Below are positions 6,085 through 6,231 of a stretch of DNA of 6,231 nucleotides, piece by piece. The position numbers and the translations under genes were made by a program. The stretch comes from Clostridia bacterium (GTDB lineage: Bacteria; Bacillota; Clostridia; Oscillospirales; RGIG577), in NCBI GenBank assembly GCA_017419325.1, contig JAFOLN010000019.1:1-6231 (forward strand), in the 5' to 3' direction. Under the pieces are notes generated by a model, which was given only the letters and a program-made list of their open reading frames with translations, did no database searches and was not told the DNA's origin. The number at the start of each line of letters is the position of its first letter. The stretch's first letter is position 1.

Positions 6085-6231
6085 ATGGATAAGATAAAAG
6101 CAGTTGTTATATGCGGCCCTACGGCTACGGGAAAAACGAAGCTCTCCGTGGAGCTTTGCCGCCGCTTTTCGGGCGAGGTGGTGAGCGCCGATTCCATGCA
6201 GGTGTATAAAATGCTGGACATAGGCTCGGCA
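6085..6231 (+). CDS. miaA: MiaA, tRNA dimethylallyltransferase (3'-truncated)
   Basis: MiaA transfers the dimethylallyl group from DMAPP to N6 of A37 in tRNAs reading UNN codons, giving i6A, the substrate of MiaB. The first 49 codons are in the window and run open to its end. Seen: a beta strand KAVVICGP, the P-loop GPTATGKT at 11-18 (usual form GPTASGKT), and SADSMQVYKMLDIGSA at 34-49, the family motif that contains the catalytic aspartate (D36 here) and the start of the DIGTA(K) element. The whole family is about 300-320 residues, so about five sixths is missing. The ATG at 6085 is the only reasonable start: the frame has the mutL stop at 6055-6057 and only ATT or ATA codons between, and the P-loop needs these first residues. 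No good Shine-Dalgarno is seen; GAAGA at 6066-6070 is weak and far away. It follows mutL by 27 bases with no terminator, so read-through from mutSL is likely. Confidence 0.95.
   Translation, partial: MDKIKAVVICGPTATGKTKLSVELCRRFSGEVVSADSMQVYKMLDIGSA

Overview
The window is a compact run of housekeeping genes, all on the + strand, from a GC-rich member of the Bacillota (Clostridia-like). Five genes are recognised by their motifs: the 3' part of miaB, a small YlbF/YmcA-family gene, complete mutS, complete mutL and the 5' end of miaA. The order miaB, ylbF-like, mutS, mutL is close to the miaB(ymcB)-ymcA-cotE-mutS-mutL order known from Bacillus, without a cotE. The mutS-mutL-miaA order is common in Clostridia. 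The phylum call rests on this order, on the YlbF/YmcA protein, on a MutL of the endonuclease type (no MutH needed) and on strong GGAGG-type ribosome binding sites. Genus cannot be given. Isoleucine is mostly written ATA, which is unusual for such GC-rich coding sequence.

Layout. Bases 1-1035 are the radical-SAM and TRAM parts of MiaB; its N-terminal domain lies upstream of the window. After 32 bases comes the YlbF-like gene (1068-1457), whose product ends in a five-cysteine tail. A strong intrinsic terminator (1466-1495) follows. mutS (1528-4131) starts with TTG behind a strong Shine-Dalgarno. mutL (4135-6057) follows with a 3-base gap and its ribosome binding site inside mutS, so the two are very probably translationally coupled. 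After 27 bases miaA begins at 6085 and runs off the end of the window. No gap exceeds about 70 bases.

Function. Two pathways are interleaved. MiaA puts an isopentenyl group on A37 of tRNAs that read UNN codons, and MiaB then methylthiolates that base to give ms2i6A. MutS finds mismatches and MutL, as a latent nickase, starts strand removal. The YlbF/YmcA protein belongs to the family of the Bacillus RicA/RicF proteins, which act with RicT in an Fe-S complex affecting mRNA maturation and development.

I found no mobile element, CRISPR array, RNA gene, phage or defence gene, and no clearly undescribed system. The points worth a second look are small: the terminator placed just before mutS, unusual residues in conserved MutL motifs, no visible clamp-binding motif in the MutS tail, the cysteine tail of the YlbF-like protein, a perfect extended -10 sequence on top of the miaA start, and the ATA codon preference.
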